The notes: generated by a model not told the origin, from the sequence alone. A DNA stretch of 64,000 bases from Synchiropus splendidus (GCF_027744825.2 NC_071334.1:28349937-28413936), one strand, 5' to 3'. Positions 24,765-37,959 are shown, counted from the stretch's first letter. Numbers and translations: made by a program.

Positions 24765-25499
24765 TGTCATGTCTGCACTTTTTTGTCTGTTCCTTTTTGT
24801 ATTTTTCGCTCGTGCTTTTATTTTGTTACCTCCGGTTGCCTTTCTTTCCTGTTCCTGCTTTGTCTCCACCTTCACTGGCAACACAGCTGTTGTTAATCTC
24901 CACGTCAGACTCCTCCTGGATATAAACCTGTCAACGTCAGCCCTGTTTGCGAGATTGTTGCTTCTCACTTCATCAAGGCAAAACTCTTGCAAGACTCCCG
25001 TGTGTTCGCTTTACTCCCTGACCTTTTCCAGATTTTTGCTCCGCGCTGAATTCCTATTCTGTCGCCGCCTTTTGTTCTTCCTTGCTCCTCCTGTCTTTAC
25101 TTCCCTACTCTCAATTCAGTCCGTGTGTGAGCTGTTTATCTAAGCCTCACTTTTTAGTTATAGATCCGTCAGTTTACCCCTCGTGTGATTAGCCGCCGCC
25201 ACCGAGCGCTTCCAGTTTAGTGCCACCACCACGTTGAGCTTAACTCCGGGTGTGTGTTTTCTGTTCTCCCGTTTATATAGTAGGTCGTTGATTCTAATCC
25301 GCCTCGCTTGTTTTCCAGATTCACCCCGTTCCCTGTGTGTTGTTCCCGGTCCGCGTTTTGGTTCCCGGCACCCTTAGTTTCTAGTTATTTGTCTGTATTT
25401 ATTTGTGAATAAAAAGAATAAATCTTTAATTTAACCTTGTCTCCTGAGCCTTCTGCTGACCAACACTTCCTGCACTTGGGTCCATCAGCCGTCAGGACA
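24765..25499 (+). mobile_element. Solo LTR of a retrotransposon with 5-bp target-site duplication
   Basis: Begins TGTCATGTCTGCAC and ends CATCAGCCGTCAGGACA, so the ends are TG...CA with TGTC/GACA inverted termini. It is flanked by CTTTC on both sides (24760-24764 and 25500-25504), a perfect 5-bp duplication. The 735-bp length and internal AATAAA (about 25408-25420) fit an LTR. Neither flank continues into gag-pol or a primer site. It is probably a Gypsy/ERV-class solo LTR produced by LTR-LTR recombination. Confidence 0.8.
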
Positions 25500-25849
25500 C
25501 TTTCACCTTTGCAAACATGCTTTGTTGCCACTTACACTGTATAGTTCAATCCAAACAATACTGATGTTTCACTTTATTTTTCACCCTGTGTATTTTTCGT
25601 GAGTAATGTTTCGTCACTTTAATCCACCATGCTGCTAAAACTCAGGAGACAAATATGGAAGCTCATTTGACAGGTCACGTTCAGTATGTAGATGATTAAA
25701 AACCTAAATTAATTGTGTGGTAATTTTGCCCAGGGTGTCTGTCGGTGTGACTTCCTGCCCAAGGACGTTCCTAGGACTCTTGGTGAAGACGGCATACGGT
25801 CGTCCGTCGCCTAAAGGGTTAATGTTGATGGAAAACAAACAAACATGTC

Positions 25850-26440
25850 CATAAATAGGTGCCTTCCCTGGAAGAGAGACTTTATATGCTACCAGCTCAT
25901 TTGGAATTCAGCCGAACGTCTCGCACATACAGCGCGGACGGTGGGGGGTAAATTAGAGCTCGGAGATGAATTATCAAACAATTAAAAGAAGAAGCCGAAG
26001 GGAAACATGTCACTGGCGATATTAGAAATTCTGGTGTATTCCATCTGCAACTGTTGAAAGGACTTTTCTTTCTGTCTTTTCTTTGAACATCAGCATTTTC
26101 AAATGAGCACAAAAGAGCCGGCCCACCTCCCCCTCTCGCTCTCAGTGTTCCGGCGATATTCATTTTGATTTCAATTAAAGATCCTGAGTGTGACTGTCGG
26201 GGAGAAATTGCCTGCCTTTAATTAGGTGTTCCAAGTTCATGGAGGCAATTGTTGTTTCCCCACCACTTTCAATTTGATGAGCCAACGACTTCCATTTTAT
26301 CAACATGAATTTAGCTTGCGTGTTTCCAGCCCTGCAACCAAAACACTTGGTGGTCCCTTCGGACTGTGATCCACAGCCTTCAGATATTTCTGTCATTTCG
26401 AGACATCTTATCATGAAATTGCTTGTATTTACTGACACAT
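25850..26440. promoter_or_regulatory. Candidate conserved non-coding element
   Basis: Repeat-poor, with many homeodomain-like cores (CAATTAAAAG, TCAATTAAAG, TTTAATTAGG) and GATGAATTATCAA, in contrast to the repeat-rich DNA around it. This texture is typical of developmental enhancers near pax genes. Conservation is untested. Confidence 0.3.
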
Positions 26441-26489
26441 TAACATTTTTTAAAGACCACGACTTACTGTATGCTCTGTCATTTTAAGC

Positions 26490-27072
26490 TAACACACAAA
26501 CACACACATACTGAATCTCTATCCTTGTGAGGGCATCTCATTGATAAACCTAACCATCCAAAACAAATGGCCAACCTCAACCCAGACTCTGAACCAAACT
26601 TAAACCCAACAATAATGACCCGGTTATTTTGAAGTCTTCATCCTCCACTTGAGGTGTGGACTTGTTGGTACCAGCAAAACTGTCCCCTCAAAGCAACATG
26701 TCCTCACAAGTAGGTGTGTTGCCAAGGATTAGCCCCCACAAGGACAGCTAAACTAGTACACACACACACATGCATACACACGCACACGCATCATGTCTCG
26801 TTTTGTGGGGACATTTCATTGACTTGACTTTCATGCTTTGCCCAGCCTCTCACCCTAAACCAAACCATCCAAAACAAATGGCTAAACCTAACCTGGGCCT
26901 AAACCAAACTTAAATTCAATTATAATGACCAAATTATTTACAAGTTTTAATCCACAAACTGAGGCTTAACCTCATGGGGTCTGGCAATTTGCATACGGTG
27001 CCCACAAGAAAGTATGTTTCTGAGAATTGGTCCCCACAGGTTTAGCTAAACAAGCTCAGGCACACACACATG
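26490..27072. repeat. Two tandem copies of a ~290-bp CA-flanked fish repeat
   Basis: Both units share AACC-AACCATCCAAAACAAATGG, GAACCAAACTTAAA/TAAACCAAACTTAAA, AATAATGACC/TATAATGACC, AGCTAAAC and terminal (CA)n. They resemble the widespread fish repeat containing GTGGGGACATTTCATTGACTT (26805-26825). The units are diverged, so the duplication is old or they are separate insertions. Confidence 0.75.
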
Positions 27073-27229
27073 AATACCATTCTTATGCTTTTTTTTCCCA
27101 ACCGTTCTTTGGAGACCAATGTTTTTAGTGAGGGATCATTCGGCAGAAATATCTGCTGATACCGAAACTAAATTTTGAACAGCAACAGTCCCTTTCTTGT
27201 AGCCTCAGTGTAATACCCTGTAAGAGATC

Positions 27230-27830
27230 CCTGCCCTGTGCTGTAGGGTGGCTCCTCTATCAATGATGAAGAGGTCAGCGGCCCGCCCGGACCACATGGA
27301 GGCCGCTGCTAGATAGTCAATAATCTATTACAGGACATCCCTCCTCCTGGGCGATGTGACTAATGCAGAGAGCAGAGATGGTTTCCCAGAGGTTAATGCT
27401 GCTGCGCTGACCTCGCTCCCTTCTGACAAACACTGTCAATGCTAGACTCCGAAAATCTCTTCCTCGGGCAAATATTGGATCCGGGACCAGCCGGGATCGG
27501 TGACATGTCAGTTGCATAATTATTAGGGATTTGATCTCAGCCATATCCTCCATCTTCCATGAACAGTTAGAGCTAAAGGGACAACACCATTTTGGCTTAG
27601 ACTTGGTGAATGAAAATAAATCTTCCTCCACATGATTTAGTTAAATGTCTCCCCAAATGGAAATCTCATGAACGAGAGGCTGCAAGAGTAGCGAACACTG
27701 TTGCATCACAATGTGACTGATAGAGGTTAAGTTTGCCTCCAGCCCAGCTATAAGCCCATCCACCCTCTCACTAGATTGAGCTGCGCAGAAGAGCATTTGG
27801 AGGTGTTGGATCAGATCAATGATCGTCACA
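27230..27830. promoter_or_regulatory. Candidate conserved non-coding element
   Basis: Balanced-composition, repeat-free block with no coding logic, between the CA repeats and AT-rich DNA. It is proposed as regulatory only from its texture and its position in the desert. Confidence 0.2.
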
Positions 27831-27834
27831 TGAT

Positions 27835-29185
27835 TTTAGTAGTTTATTGTTTTGATTTTCACTAGATTGTGTCATAGGTTATGTGTATGTATGTATGACA
27901 GAGCACCTCTAGCTTAACAGGTGGATGCTCAAGAGACGCACAGAAATGAGCAATGTTTCAGACACTTATCCAGAAGTAACAGCAGAAAACGTTCTTTATC
28001 GATTTTTGGACATAGATACCAGAGAACTGCAGCCTCCTCACTCACAATTCTACGTTTGTTTTGTGTGCTCCTGAAACATCACCAGCAGCCTTCTTTTGTC
28101 CATGAGAGTGACGAGGAAGGTTCAAGAGTGAAATGGAATTGGTAAATTGATCTATGCTGCCGTAGAGTATGGTACGAGTGTGGAAAGTGCCATGTTTTTC
28201 CTGAAGCACTTCCACATCACTGGTGGCAGCTGTCGGGTGAGGCGAGGTTTAGTAGGAAGAACCTACACCTGGCTGCTGACCAGTCACAGACGAGTGGACG
28301 TGGTTGGGGGAAAACAAGACTTCAACTCCTGCTAAATGAGTTACGATATGTTGGGCTCATATACATTTCCATCAACATAAATATCACCAGAACATACTGT
28401 TGTGATGTATAATTTTCAAAAGGGACTTTGAGAGAATTAACTCCTGTGTAAAAGTGATTGGGAATTCATAATTTTAACTCATAACCCAAAACATTCATCT
28501 TCAATCCAAGTGTTCATGCTGCTTTATACTTTATTATATAGTGGAATGAAACTGAATCAAACGGACTAGAAGGCAGTTTACATTCAAGTGTGCTTCACGA
28601 ATAGACTTTAATTAACACTTACATTTCCTGAGGCAAAGAAAGGTACTGCTTCAAGGAACTATACAGTGGTGGCTCTTGACAGCTTACAATGCTGTAACGT
28701 CTCTCTTGCCACCAGGTATGTCCAACTTCTTCGCTGGCCATACCTGTACATGTCCATGTAAAACCTTCCAAGGAAACAAGGTGTTGACCATAAATACTGG
28801 ATATCAGCTCTTTTCAACTTTTCACCTGTCACAAAGTCGTGGTTGCTTTCAACTAAAAAGCAAGATAACTTTGTAGTTGCAGCAGACTAGTAGATAGTGT
28901 TAAGATGCCCTGAAAATATCACAACAAAGTGACGTGCCTTGAGTGTGGTCAAACCATTAACCATCTTGTGTCTAGTGTGTGTTTTTAAATGGTGTTTTTG
29001 ACGATTTTGGTACTTTTTTTTAAAATAACTCTTTTTTTCAAAAACCTAAGATCTAAAACTGTGATGGCTTTTGAAACAAAGCCTTCATTTGGAGGCTTCA
29101 CATTTTCAAATATGAATTCCCACGCTTTTAATTTTCGGTTTGGCTCTTTTGTCTGTTAAATTTTCAATTCAGCGACAACTTCCAC
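27835..29185. other. Gene-free stretch
   Basis: No recognised gene or mobile element. Open frames of up to 74 codons appear to be chance. Confidence 0.4.
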
Positions 29186-29189
29186 ACTA

Positions 29190-29730
29190 ATGTACATGGG
29201 TTGGATCGCAGTTTTTTGTCTGCTGCTAGAGTTTCCTATAACAAAAGTAGCAGCATACAGCGACATGCCTTTGTTTCTCTCCTCCCTCTGGACAGTTCAC
29301 CTGCTGCCCAAGCACAATTTGAAATTCTAGCAGTGACGCGGACAGTGGGCCGGCCGCGACTCTGGGTGTGTGTAGCAGAAGGAAATTAGCGGCACCTGAA
29401 TGACAAGGCAAAGGCTCGGACCCCCAGAGGGACTGTGATCTACACACAAACTCCCTTTTAATAGACTTACACCTCATTTGGCCTCTAAAGCTTGTTGAAG
29501 GGTCCCAGAGGACGGGGAGGGGAGGAGGAGGGGGGAAGGGAAGGCGGGCCCCTCAGAGGTCAGCGCCGCCGCTCGCTGTAAACCAGCTGCAGTGAAAGTG
29601 AAAGCTTGATTAGATAGCCATTCACACCCCGAAGGGACTTCTGATAGAGGGACAATGATTCCTTCTTGCAAAACAGCAGGGACTTTCTGCTGGAGTTGTC
29701 GTCACCAATCTCTGTTGGGTTCATACACTG
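29190..29730. promoter_or_regulatory. Candidate conserved non-coding element
   Basis: Repeat-poor block with CACAATTTGAAATTCTAGC, CTTTTAATAGAC and a GC-rich segment (29505-29580). No exon was recognised. Conservation is untested. Confidence 0.25.
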
Positions 29731-30428
29731 GCTTTTAAAATGACCCAAACTTCATTATTGTTGACTCTGGCCTTGATCTATCCTCTTTTTTGCCTTTCCC
29801 AATAATTCATGGAGCTCAACAAACCTGAGCTTAATATGACTGGACACCCAGTGAGATCAGTGAGAAGTTTCAAGCTGTTTATCAGAACTGTACTTCATTA
29901 GCAGACAGCAAATGAAATAGTTTTGCCATTTACAATGGTGACTGCAAAATAGCTTTGTCCAGTCATGCAAATAACAAAAAAAAAACTGTTTTGTGTTTTT
30001 CAATGACACCGCATTTGATTGTCAAAACTATGATATTGTTGGTTTACTTGCACTTGACTTTATACTTAAATAATATGATCATAATTTACTTACATTTTTC
30101 ATACATATTGTCTGATAAGAGTTGCATTCTTCCCCGAAAACACATCAAGTATTGCAATAAAATATATGCGCTTAGATGTCGGGCATAGAAACATTGTCAC
30201 CAGGCATGAATTAATTGAACAGGAGTTTAACAAACATTTCATCTTCAAAACTAAGAAACAAAAATATCACAGTGATACCTGGAGACATCCAGAGCTCAGA
30301 GTTTTGGAAATTAAAGACCAATCTATTTGATAGTTCTCATTACTTGGGCAAAATATCATTGTTTAAACTGGTACTTCATTTTCTCCTGATGTAAAATAGC
30401 TATTTTGAAAGCCAAGAAAGCATTTGTG

Positions 30429-30622
<194 letters not shown>

Positions 30623-30739
30623 TTAATACAATAAATATATATCTATAAAGAAATCTCTTCATGCATTCATTTTTAATGCCATTATTTAAACCCTTCAAAA
30701 TAGACATATCCCATAAACATTGATGGTTAATTATTTATT

Positions 30740-31290
30740 CTTGGCATAACTGCTGCATGGTGAGGTTAATTCACCAGCGTTCCCGGCTGCTCCCCGGGGG
30801 CCACAGTTTGCATTTTAAGTGAGGCCCCGAACAGACACTCAACAGCATCCTCCTAAGTTGAAGTGAGTCTGGGGTTAAGTGGTCCCCATGCTCACGGCAC
30901 CTATCTCAGCCCAAACATGACAGCTGGGGACTTGACTGTTGCTATGGAAATCACTTCCACCCCCGTCTCCCCCTCCTCCCCACCAGAAATGGCCCAGACT
31001 GCTCATTTGAGACCGTCCAAGTCCTCCTCCTTCCCTCAGTGTTAACAAGTCAACTTTGGTGTTGTTCTGCCCCGTTTCAAACGGCTTTTATTGCAAATGG
31101 AAAATGGCTCCGGGTGCGCTGGGGTGCTTATGAGCGCTCAGATCAGCTTTGCAGCTGGAACTGTTTCAGGAGGAGTAGGGCCCCGGTGAACCCGTCTTGG
31201 ATAAAGAAGCGTCGGAGATACCTTTTGTTCACCTCCATTGAAATGTATTTACTTGAAACACTACCTGTGCGATTGCAGTTTTGAATGATA
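30740..31290. promoter_or_regulatory. Candidate conserved non-coding element
   Basis: GC-balanced and repeat-free, with TGGTGAGGTTAATTCACCAG (an inverted pair around TTAA) at about 30759-30778 and CCCCGGGGGCC. The neighbouring DNA is low-complexity. Conservation is untested. Confidence 0.25.
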
Positions 31291-32479
31291 GTCAGCTTTC
31301 AACTTCTTAGACGCTGGTGTCACACCCTTTGATAATAAAATAATTTTGTTGACTGTTCTCATTCATCCAGCATTTAAGGGGCTTAGGGTTCGATAAGTAA
31401 ACTTGACTTAGGGGCGCACTAGTCGTGGGCTTCATTTTGGCTTGAGACACTAATGGGTTTGGTTTAAATCTTTTCCATAAGCTTGGACTATCATTTAGTG
31501 GTAAATTATTGGCTCTAAAATGCGTGTCTATCTATATAAGAGATGGACTGGGTATCAAGTGTCTGACCAAGGCCATGCAACCCCATCATCAGGGAATGTA
31601 GGCGAATGACTGAAAGCACTTGTGTAATGCTAACATTGAAAAAGACAAAGAAATGATAATAAAATGATAATAAATAAACGCCTCTTTAGAGATGAAGGAC
31701 ATTCAACTCTTTGTGGCTGGCGTAAGATATTTTGATGACCACGTGTCTCACTTCCCGTGAGCTGGTGCTGCAGCTGCACCAGAGCCATAAATAATTATCT
31801 GTTCTGCATTTCATCACTCCCACTCCTTTTCCTGTCTCCATCGATCGTGCTGTTGTGAAGTGACTGGGAGCTGATGGATTTGGTCCCGTACAGATCACAT
31901 GACCTGTCTTCATCTGCAGCCGTGGTACCATGCTGGATCTAAATGCGTCTGACAATGGGCGGGTCTGAGCTGCAGTGCCGGGTCTTAACAGATACCATTC
32001 AACAGGTAAAAAGGTAAACACACCCGCGCATGTATACACGCTTAACTTCTGAGCATTTTCAGTGAACACAGAACTCTCAATGGGAGTTATGTGTTTGTTG
32101 CCCATGTTTTCAAGATGATGAGTCCTAGAAACATGGCCTTAAATTAGAAGACTTCATTTGTTTGGCAGATTTCAGACCCTCTCCTTATTAAAGTGACTAA
32201 TATAGTTCTAACCGAGAACCGCTAATGATGACACCCCCACCATCTGCTTGAGGGGACACTGTTTCTAGCAAAAGAATACAAGCAGTTGAAGTTATTGAAG
32301 CACTTGTTGTGATAACCCTTTCGAGTTTGCAGGTTTCCATGTTAGTACAGCGAGAAGGAGACTTAAAATCAAGAGGCAGAGAAGACATTTCTATCTTGGT
32401 ATCAGAACAATTGAAAGTCCTTAATAATGATGTTGAAGAAACATTTGGAGCATCGCATTTCATTTCCTTATTCTGTTTC

Positions 32480-33240
32480 AGCGAAACTTTTGCTCTCAAC
32501 TGTTCTGGCCGGGTGCGAGCTGTTAGATCTGGTGCCAGCTCTTCTCCACTTCTTTCTCCAGGGCAGAGCGTCGGTCCTGCTGAGAGCACACTTGAGTGGT
32601 CCACGGAAGGGCCCAGATCCCGACAGCTCTGACCCCCCCCACTGACATCTCATCCGTCTTGCGGTGTGTTGGCACTGTGAAGGGTAAACTGGGCAGATCT
32701 GCAGGACAGGCTGGGAGGGCACATCCCATCGGAGCTGAAGACCGGCACTCTCAGATTAGAGCAAATTTGTTCCTCAATATTGTGGCCTCCTGCTTGCTGA
32801 GGCTGGGCCGGCACAGAAGGCAGAGGCAGAGATTTGGGCAGCGGCCAAGCCTTTTCGTCGGGCTCCTCATTGGCACCACATGTGCCGAGCTCGACTCCCC
32901 ACTGATCCTGCGAGCTTTATAGCCTCCCTGCCTGATGGAACAAATGCTTGATCGCAGAAAATAAACTTATCTCATTTGGATGACAACACATTCCCTCAGG
33001 TTATAATGCTGCACCATTTTGAGGAGGCAGGCAGGGTCAATTGTACATTTCCACCTCAACCAGGGAGTCTTTAGCTGGGAAAGTGTCTGCGGTGCCACAT
33101 GCCTGACAGAGAATTTGGGGCAATTTGCCCGATTGACTCGCTAATGTTCAGAGGGAGGACGGTGCTGAGCATATATTAAGAGCGTCAATGAAAACAAACC
33201 TTTAATCAGAAAGAGTGGCGCTCCGCTCCGTTTCATTTCT
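32480..33240. promoter_or_regulatory. Candidate conserved non-coding element cluster
   Basis: Repeat-free block. Minus-strand and plus-strand frames here (to 135 codons) lack domains. The 33040-33240 part carries GCAATTTGCCCGATTGACTC and CCTTTAATCAGAAAG, typical of enhancer-like DNA. Confidence 0.25.
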
Positions 33241-33639
33241 TCATTATATTATATTCGCACAGCTATTGTGATAGAACAGAATGATTTTTTTCTCTTAGTT
33301 TTGCTTTGATTTCACTTTACATTTTGAGAGAAACAAGGGGAAGCTCGCACAGATGTGCAACCATTGTTGGCTCCACCAAGGAGGTTTTGTTTTCTGCTGG
33401 CATTGATTGGTCCGTGCCCTTCTACACAAACCATTTATTACATTTTCAAGAAAATATAGATGAGACTACATGATGGTGGTGTGATAGATTTCGGTTCATC
33501 AATTCCCTTACCTCCTGTTATTTAATTTTTTTGTTCATAAATCTATTTGTCATGAATAATTGCTTGTTTGTTTGCACAGGGGAAGAATTCTGCACTTTCA
33601 CCCCAAAATTAACTCCTAAAAGTCACATTTATCCAAGTA

Positions 33640-34264
33640 AAACCTGTCCAGAACCAGACACAGCATAAAAAAAATTAACACAATAAATTCATGATAAAAG
33701 GTAGGCCAATGGCATCACCAAAGCAGAAAAGAAACAATATCTGAAAATAGAGAACAAAACAGGAAGATCTGGAATTACAACGAGAACAGAAAAACACAGC
33801 ACTCAACAGATGCTTGGGAGGACAAAACATACCCGATATCACACACACACACACAATTGCATAAAAATCAAACATAAGATAACAAGGATGTTACACCATT
33901 TCCACGACACAGAAAATAAACAATCATAGCAAGCAAACAAGCATGTGGTGGACCAACTCACACACAGCTGAACAGAGGAAAACAAAGGAGGAAACAAAGA
34001 ACATCTTGGCCAGAACTAACACATAAATTATACAGAAAGCTGAGGCACCAGAAAACATACAGTAAGAAGACAAAACAGTAGCCAAGTGAAAGACCTTGCG
34101 CACTAAGTCGCTTTGGCGCCCAACACTGGGGCAGCAGATCTTAAGAGCAGGTGATCTTGATAACAGTAACTGCTCCAGGTGTGAGCCATTGACAGGTCAA
34201 GCTCAGGGGGACACAGAGGGGCGAACGGAGGGAGGTATTTTACTAAGTCAAACAAAAACATGAC
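33640..34264 (-). mobile_element. LTR-like retroelement fragment
   Basis: On plus it is A-rich sequence with AACAAAACAGGAAGATCTGG, then GCTCCAGGTGTGAGCCATTG (shared with the copy at 12.4 kb), ending AACAAAAACATGAC, the reverse complement of a GTCATG-type LTR terminus. An internal (CA)n lies near 33840. Both ends are approximate. Confidence 0.4.
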
Positions 34265-35165
34265 TGATGAAACAAATGTAAAATAAAATGTGATTGGAGT
34301 CATCACTGTCTACCTACTACCACTGTCTATCTATTATAAACATGTACTGCTCTGTTGTTTCTAACTCTAAATGCTCATATTTAGTGGGTATTCAATGAAA
34401 CAGTTGTGAATTGAAGAATCATGATTTTGCCCTTACTTGTCGCGAAGGCTAAGAGTGAATGATGCTTGATGATTATCTCCAGTGAAGAAGACATCAAGGA
34501 ACAGCAGGACTTCCCTGGTGGGTGTGTTGTCTCCATTTGAGCTAAGTAGTGTATTTCCATGAGCTATAAAAGAAGCCTAACTGGAAAGAACACGCTTGTG
34601 GTATTGTGAGCCATGAGACCAACAATTATAGAAAGATCAGCACTTGTTATCTTCTGCAAAAATATTGTTTGTGAACCACAGCACACAGTATTTCATTTGT
34701 CATGTGTGGAGAATGAATTTGAAAAAACATATCAGACCAAATTTTTGGTTGCTCACACATTCCATTTCATGTTTGTATAGTCAACACATGTGACTATTCT
34801 TCAGTTGCTGTCCATCGCTATTTCACAGTCATGTGTCCAGCTGCCCTTCATATAAGCCAACTTTAAAAAATCCTTTCCCTGGTATTTTCCTCCATGTAAA
34901 ATATTCTTCTCGTAATCAAGTTAAGATAGAGAGATAGGAGAGATAAGAAGAGATATTTTTTCTAAACATTTCTGCCTCTTTTCATGAGGGACGTCAGGCC
35001 TGACATGAATCGGTCCCTTAAACAGATCCCATCCACAGTCCAATGTGACCCCATCTAGACAGCAGACTGAGATATTTAGTACAGGGTGAAAAAGTAAACT
35101 CAGCTTTGTCTTCAAAAGAAAAGTTGGACCAGGGAGGACCAGAAATAAAAGAAATAACCCTTTAT

Positions 35166-35655
35166 GAGGAGCCGCAGTTTTTTTTCAATGAAATATTAAA
35201 CTTTGATATCACTCTTTTAAAATGGTTTGATATAAAGGTATACTGTAAAAGTGAAATTTACTAATCTAATTTGAATTTCACAAATTATGATGTCACTAAG
35301 TGGCATAACAAGACACTGCTGTTAATGGCGGGACTGTGAACACAACTGCTTTCTCAACCATGCATTTTCCTCACAGCTTCAACTGTGTCTGCTGCTATTT
35401 CCAAGAAGTTTGACCATGCGCATCAGCTTCTGTATGAGCTGTTTGTGGTCTGACGACTGAACATTTTCATCAGATCAATATTCTACTACTACTACACTCT
35501 CTGGATGCTCCTACTACGTAACTACTACCACGCTCGTCTCCTTGACCAAGGGGTGGTTTTCAACCTGAGCTTACTGGAAAACGCTGATGGAAACACAAAG
35601 GCTGTCAAAGGTTGAACTTACAGGTTACATCAGGCTTCATATTTACACCTTGGCT
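35166..35655 (+). repeat. Dispersed repeat, long copy
   Basis: The first and last blocks match the ghitm-intron repeat at 6155-6400 in the same order and orientation. The internal part (TATGATGTCACTAAGTGGCA and onward) is missing there. The family is unassigned. Confidence 0.5.
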
Positions 35656-36389
35656 TATTGAAATGCTGCGATTTTGCTTGTCCCAAATTTGCGACAACAG
35701 TGCTCAAAGGTTTCTAAACTCTACAGCACCACAAAAAGACTTGGTCTCTTTATATCCTATATTCTTGCTGGACAAAGGACAAACTCCAATATGGCACCTG
35801 GTTGGTAAATTGACAACCAAACAGATCATGCATGAGAAAAACTGGGCAAAGGAGTAACAGAAGTAATTACAGTAACATTTAACCATACAGTTCGGTGCTC
35901 TGATGTTTGAGAGTCTGTTTTTTTTCTGCATTTGCTCTGGGTCTGCAACACAAAGGATCAATGCCTACACACATTTACTCATTCTGCATACATAGCGAAA
36001 AATATTGAATTATTCAGTTGTGAAACGTCTGTGTGAGACGCATGTTTCGCTGCATCAGTCCGACGCGTCAATGTTTTCTCAGAGAAGCAACGTCGACATC
36101 TGCAGACATGAGACTGCTCACTGATCTTGATCAGCAAAGGCTGTTCGTGCCTTTCTCCGGCGCTGGAGATGGATGTGACTGACAGCTGCATGAAATAAAC
36201 TCCCTTAACTACTATTTTTACACGTGGCACTTGATAAGTGTGTTTGGAATTAATTGTCCGTCAGCATCTCCAGTCAAGTTGAAGTGCGGGCAAAGTGACT
36301 GCATGTTTCTTTGCACTCAGTTCGAGTCCACCAAACTCTTCCTCCACCTCCCCTCCGCTTAATCAGCTGTAATTTAAAATCCAAAATTC

Positions 36390-36760
36390 CTGACAGTACA
36401 TTTTCTGATGGTATGTTCTGCATGGCTGTTTGGATCAAAGACTGGTTATCTCTTTTATTGAGCTGTTCTAACCTCTGTCCACTCTCATTATGGGGAGGGA
36501 GCGGTGAATTTCCTCACCAATCAGGACTAACGTTTTTGGGCAGGTATAGACTACGACGGTTTAACAACTTAAAATGCAAAGGCCGGTGGAACATTAAATC
36601 AGAGGGAGGGAGCCGACCGATACTTGGGCCCATCAAGGCGCAGGGGAGTGAATGACTTATCTGCCCATCCAGCAGGAGCCACACGATTGTTGCCCTCTCT
36701 GTCATTGTCCGGAAATGTGACATGGTGCAGATTAAAATGAGCCACACTAACTAGTGCTCT
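36390..36760. promoter_or_regulatory. Candidate conserved non-coding element
   Basis: Repeat-free, with GGATCAAAGACTGG (a TCF/LEF-like ATCAAAG), GAACATTAAATCAGAG and CCACACGATTGTTGCC. No coding frame is supported. Confidence 0.3.
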
Positions 36761-36912
36761 GATGTGATTTCAGTTTTGTGTATGTTGTTACAGGTTGATA
36801 GATCAAAAAGAAAGTGAAATGTAGAATGTTTTGTGCTGCGTCTCTTTGTTTTGTTGGCGGTGGTTTTCAAGCATTACATGCCCAGTGATGGTCTGGAAAC
36901 GCTCCAATCTTA

Positions 36913-37215
36913 TACAAGTAACATCGGACTTACGACCGGGATCGGATCCGACCAACGGGTCGTAAGTGAGATTGGACGTAAGTCGAATGCCATGGAAAAT
37001 AGCCAACCGAGGGTTATAGGTGCTACTGTAGTGGTAGATGGCTGTGTGAGAGTGAGATGCTGGGATACTGTGCTGCCGTAACTGTCATATGCTTTGCTGG
37101 GCTGCTATGTGCTGTGGTGCCAGACATTGAATAAAAAAAAAAAGCATCTGCTGGCCATGGTCGTAAGTACGGGTGGACGCAAGTCGAGCAGGTCGTAAGT
37201 CGGATGTGACTTGTA
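36913..37215. mobile_element. TIR element (AAGTCGG family), copy 2, near intact
   Basis: The left end TACAAGTAACATCGGACTTA and the right end (reverse complement TACAAGTCACATCCGACTTA) form 25-bp terminal inverted repeats with two mismatches. TA at both edges could be a target-site duplication. Subterminal inverted CGTAAGTCG blocks would let it fold back. It has no transposase, so it is a non-autonomous DNA transposon of unassigned superfamily. Confidence 0.85.
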
Positions 37216-37348
37216 AATGATTTGTAATGATTCATGATTTGTAAATGATCCATACTTGGTATTTGGTAAACATTTTTAAATCTGAAATTGCATACCTCCT
37301 TGGCTTCACAGATTGTGTGACTTTCTGTGTCTAGCAATGCCCTGAAGA

Positions 37349-37452
37349 GGCTTCATGAAATAGCCTCCTCATTTTCAGAGCTCTCATTGAAATTGAGAGA
37401 GAAGAGTGCCATCTAGTGGGCTCTGAAAATTGGGACGCTGGTTCATGAAGCC
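37349..37452. mobile_element. 104-bp MITE
   Basis: Imperfect 33-bp inverted ends: GGCTTCATGAA and ATTTTCAGAGC are shared in inverted orientation, with about 27 of 33 positions matching. The core contains GTGCCATCTAGTGG, a motif frequent in fish MITEs. It has no coding capacity and lies 134 bp from the AAGTCGG element. Confidence 0.8.
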
Positions 37453-37959
37453 CCATCACTCCATCACCAGTCTAATCTGCAAATCTTTCTTCTTTTGTTT
37501 TGGGCCTGGAAACATGATTTTCACAGTCATCTCTATGCTGACACTTATGAGTGTAATAGTTTGACTAAATATCTGGCACTTAAAACTATATTGGTGTCTG
37601 ATCGTTGGTCCAAAATCACCAGTCAGGTTCCAAGGGTCAACAGTGACCCGGTAGACGTCTCTTTGCTTCAGTTTGCTCCAAGTGAGGCAGGACACGTTCT
37701 AAAGTGCAGGCACTGTATCTGAGTTCTGAAGTAAGACTTTATTCAATGAGTTGATTCAAAAGGGAAGAGGTGGCTTTCAGACGTGCCGTGGACCAAACCA
37801 AACAAATTTGAGGGTAGACAATGTCTAGCAAAAAGGAAAAGTGCAGTTTTTAAAAACGCCAATGCACAATATGAGATTGAGCTTTTGCCTTCATTACGGA
37901 GGGATGTGTGGGACTGTGCATCATCATTAGTTTGACTAAATGTCGCTGGTCAGTGACTC

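Noticed and set aside
24769..25143. 124-codon hydrophobic frame as a membrane protein
   Set aside because: It lies wholly inside the solo LTR; T-rich LTR sequence gives artificial Leu/Phe-rich translation.
26490..27072. Telomere-like or coding repeat
   Set aside because: CCTAAACC-like words belong to a common CA-flanked fish repeat, not a telomeric array or a gene.
31686..32604. 139- and 135-codon minus-strand frames as two exons of one gene
   Set aside because: No shared family motif; junction phases and splice sites could not be made consistent.
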